Shown here: positions 62,060-64,000 of the stretch, one piece after another | Layout: the number at the start of each line of letters is the position of its first letter | Position numbering within the stretch: the stretch's first letter is position 1 | Assembly: GCF_033118175.1 (NCBI RefSeq) | Contig: NC_083714.1 | Location: forward strand, 1,240,001-1,304,000 | Length of the DNA stretch: 64,000 bases | Direction: 5' to 3' | Source: Dama dama | Taxonomy: Eukaryota > Chordata > Mammalia > Artiodactyla > Cervidae | The notes under the pieces: model-generated | Database searches by the model: none | Seen by the model: only the letters and a program-made list of their open reading frames with translations | What the model was told of the DNA's origin: nothing | Program-made: the position numbers and the translations under genes

Positions 62060-64000
62060 GAGCATGAAACAGTCTGAAAAATCGGATGAGCATAAAATGG
62101 TTTTGAAGAATATGAAGAGCATGAAAAGGTGTGAAAAATATGAAGAGCTTCAAAAGGTGTCAAAAATATGTGGAGCATGAAACAGTCTGAAAAATAGGAT
62201 GAGCATGAAATGGTTTTGAAGAAAATGAAGAGCATGAAAAGGTGTGAAAAATATGAAGAGCTTCAAAAGCTGTCAAAAATATGAAGAGCATGAAACAGTC
62301 TGAAACATAGGTTGAGCATGAACTGGTTTTTAAAAAGATGAAGAGCATGAAACAGTGTGAAAAATAGGAAGAGCTTCAAAAGATGTCAAAGATATGAGGA
62401 GCATGAAACAGTCTGAAAAATAAGATGAGCATGAAACGGTTTTGAAAAAGATGAGGAGCATGAAAAGGTGTGAAAAATATGAAGAGCTTCAAAAGGTGTC
62501 ATATATATGAAAAGCATGAAACGACTGAAAAATAGGTGGAGCATGAAGCGGTCATCAAAAACAGAAAGATCCTGAAAAAGTGTTAAAAATATGAAGAGCT
62601 TCAAAAAGTGTCAAAAATATGAGGAGCATGAAACCGTCTGAAAAATAGGAGGCTCATGAAATGGTGTTTAAAAACATGAAGAGCCTGAAAAGGTGTGAAA
62701 AATATGAAGAGCTTCAAAAAGTGTCAAAATTATGAGAAGCATGAAACGGTCTGAAAAATGTGAGGTGAATGAAGCAGTGTTTAAAAACATGAAGAGCCTG
62801 AAAAGGTGTGAAAAACATGAAGAGCTTCAAAAGGTGTCAAAGATATGAGGAGCATGAAACAGTCTGAAAAATAAGATGAGCATGAAACGGTTTTGAAAAA
62901 GATGAAGAGTATGAAAAGGTGTGAAAAATATGAAGAGCTTCAAAAGTTGTCAAATATATGAGGAGCATGAAACAGTCTGAAAAATAGGAGGAGCATGAAA
63001 CGGTATTCAAAAACATGAAGTGCATGAAAAGGTGTGAAAAATATGAAGAGCTTCAAAAGGTGTCAAAAATATGAGGAGCATGAAACAGTCTGAAAAATTC
63101 CATGAGCATGATACGGTTTTGAAAAAGATGAACAGCATAAAAAGGTGTGAAAAATATGAAGAGCTTCAAAAGGTATCAAAAATATGAGAAGCATGAAATG
63201 ACTGAAAAAAAGGAGGAGCATGAAGCCTTGTTGAAAAACATGAGGAGCCTGAAAAGGTGTGAAAATATGAAGAGCTTCAAAAGGTGTCAAAAATACGTGG
63301 AGCATGAAACGGTCTGAAAAATAGCAGGAGAATGAAACGGTTGTGAAAAAGATGAAGATCCTGAAATTATTAGAAATATATGAAGAGCTTCAAAAGGTGT
63401 CAAATATATGAGGAGCATGATACGGTCTGAAAAATAGGAGGCTCATGAAATGGTGTTTAAAAACATGAAGAACCTGAAAAGCCGTGAAAAATATGAAGAG
63501 CTTCAAAACGTGTCAAAATTATGAGAAGCATGAAACGGTCTGAAAAATGTGAGGTGAATGAAGCAGTGTTTAAAAACATGAAGAGCCTGAAAAGGTGTGA
63601 AAAACATGAAGAGCTTCAAAAGGTGTCAAAGATATGAGGAGCATGAAACAGTCTGAAAAATAAGATGAGCATGAAACGGTTTTGAAAAAGATGAAGAGTA
63701 TGAAAAGGTGTGAAAAATATGAAGAGCTTCAAAAGGTGTCACTTATATGAGGAGCATGTAACGGTCTGAAAAATAGGAGGAGCATGAAGCATTGTTTTAA
63801 AACATGAAGATCCTGAAAAGGTGTGAAAAATATGAAGAGCTTCAAAAGGTGTCAAAAATATGAGGAGCATGAAACAGTCTGAAAAATAGGATGAGCATGA
63901 TACGGTTTTGAAAAAGATGAAGAGCATGAAAAGGTGTGAAAAATATGAAGAGCTTCAAAAGGTGTCAAAAATATGAGGAGCAGAAACGGTCAGAAAAATA
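62060..64000 (+). repeat. Variant satellite subfamily at the right edge
   Basis: From here on many units replace M4 with a form starting GGTTTTGAAAAAGATGAAG and ending AGCATGAAAAG. They pair it with an M3 form starting CAGTCTGAAAAATA and containing GATGAGCATG. The variant M4 occurs near 62,099, 62,212, 62,325, 62,438, 62,889, 63,114, 63,339, 63,677 and 63,904, close to multiples of 113 bp. A segment with GAGGTGAATGAAGCAGTG at 62,762 recurs at 63,551 (offset 789, 28 monomers minus 2 bp). I did not see this variant earlier in the window. Confidence 0.8.

Larger units (their letters stand above)
14936..64000 (+). repeat. Satellite array, right part (same 113-bp unit)
   Basis: The same four-monomer tandem repeat resumes in phase directly after the right target-site duplication of the LINE-1 and continues to the window edge in the same orientation. 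The array is therefore a single one split by the insertion, and it extends beyond the window on both sides. Identity between neighbouring 113-bp units is variable. Several multi-kilobase blocks are almost identical to each other and are listed separately. The tract is AT-rich and strongly purine-biased on the + strand. I see no unique sequence longer than a few tens of bases in it, except the A-rich interruption near 25.43 kb. Confidence 0.95.

Noticed and set aside
1..64000. CRISPR array, suggested by regularly spaced 28-bp repeats
   Set aside because: There are no spacers: the monomers abut one another and are all mutually related. The embedded LINE-1 and its poly-A tail are eukaryotic, and there are no cas genes.
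1..64000. Coding minisatellite (a repetitive protein exon)
   Set aside because: 113 is not a multiple of 3 and many monomer-length indels would break any frame. No frame exceeds 166 codons in 64 kb.
1..64000. Centromere identity by a CENP-B box
   Set aside because: I looked for a TTCG...CGGG-type box in the common monomers and did not see one. Absence does not exclude a centromeric location, but nothing in the sequence proves it.

Overview
The window is almost entirely one tandem-repeat (satellite) array, interrupted once by a truncated LINE-1 retrotransposon. I see no host protein-coding gene, tRNA, rRNA or CRISPR array. The only clear taxonomic clue is the LINE-1 at about 13,622-14,919. 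Its ORF2 fragments, its G-rich 3' UTR and the short stretch before the AATAAA/poly-A tail look like the L1 family of ruminants (cattle, sheep, goat and relatives). I therefore read the window as heterochromatic or segmentally amplified DNA of a ruminant. Species and chromosome cannot be decided from the sequence.

The array (1-13,610 and 14,936-64,000, about 62.7 kb) is built from a monomer of about 28 bp. Four diverged monomer types (28+28+28+29 bp) follow one another in fixed order to make a 113-bp unit, so the window holds roughly 550 units. Every unit has the same orientation: the + strand is about 72% purine and C-poor from end to end. The many short minus-strand reading frames with hydrophobic repeated peptides are a by-product of this composition. 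They are not annotated as genes.

Above the 113-bp level there is a further layer of structure, visible as long near-identical blocks. Block A occupies 1-4,649 and is partly repeated at 4,650-6,885, again at about 7,975-8,955, and again 56 kb away at about 58,060-61,435. A long higher-order repeat runs from 34,849 to about 45,400 with successive periods of 2,053, 2,053, 2,728 and 2,728 bp. A larger duplication links 44.4-47.5 kb with 47.6-51.85 kb. Smaller paired blocks lie at 6.9/8.9, 10.7/15.1, 12.3/12.85/17.4, 18.9/22.0, 23.25/24.2, 27.0/28.8/29.4, 30.7/31.7, 32.7/33.1, 33.8/52.65 and 62.7/63.5 kb. Many of the length differences between copies are close to whole numbers of 28-bp monomers or 113-bp units, the footprint expected of unequal exchange or replication slippage in register. 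The last 2 kb (62.06-64.0 kb) carry a distinct monomer variant and may be the edge of another subfamily.

The LINE-1 at 13.6-14.9 kb has a 16-bp target-site duplication, a 5' inversion of the twin-priming type and an uninterrupted ORF2 fragment, so it looks fairly young. It appears only once although its surroundings are duplicated, which gives a relative time mark for the array's history.
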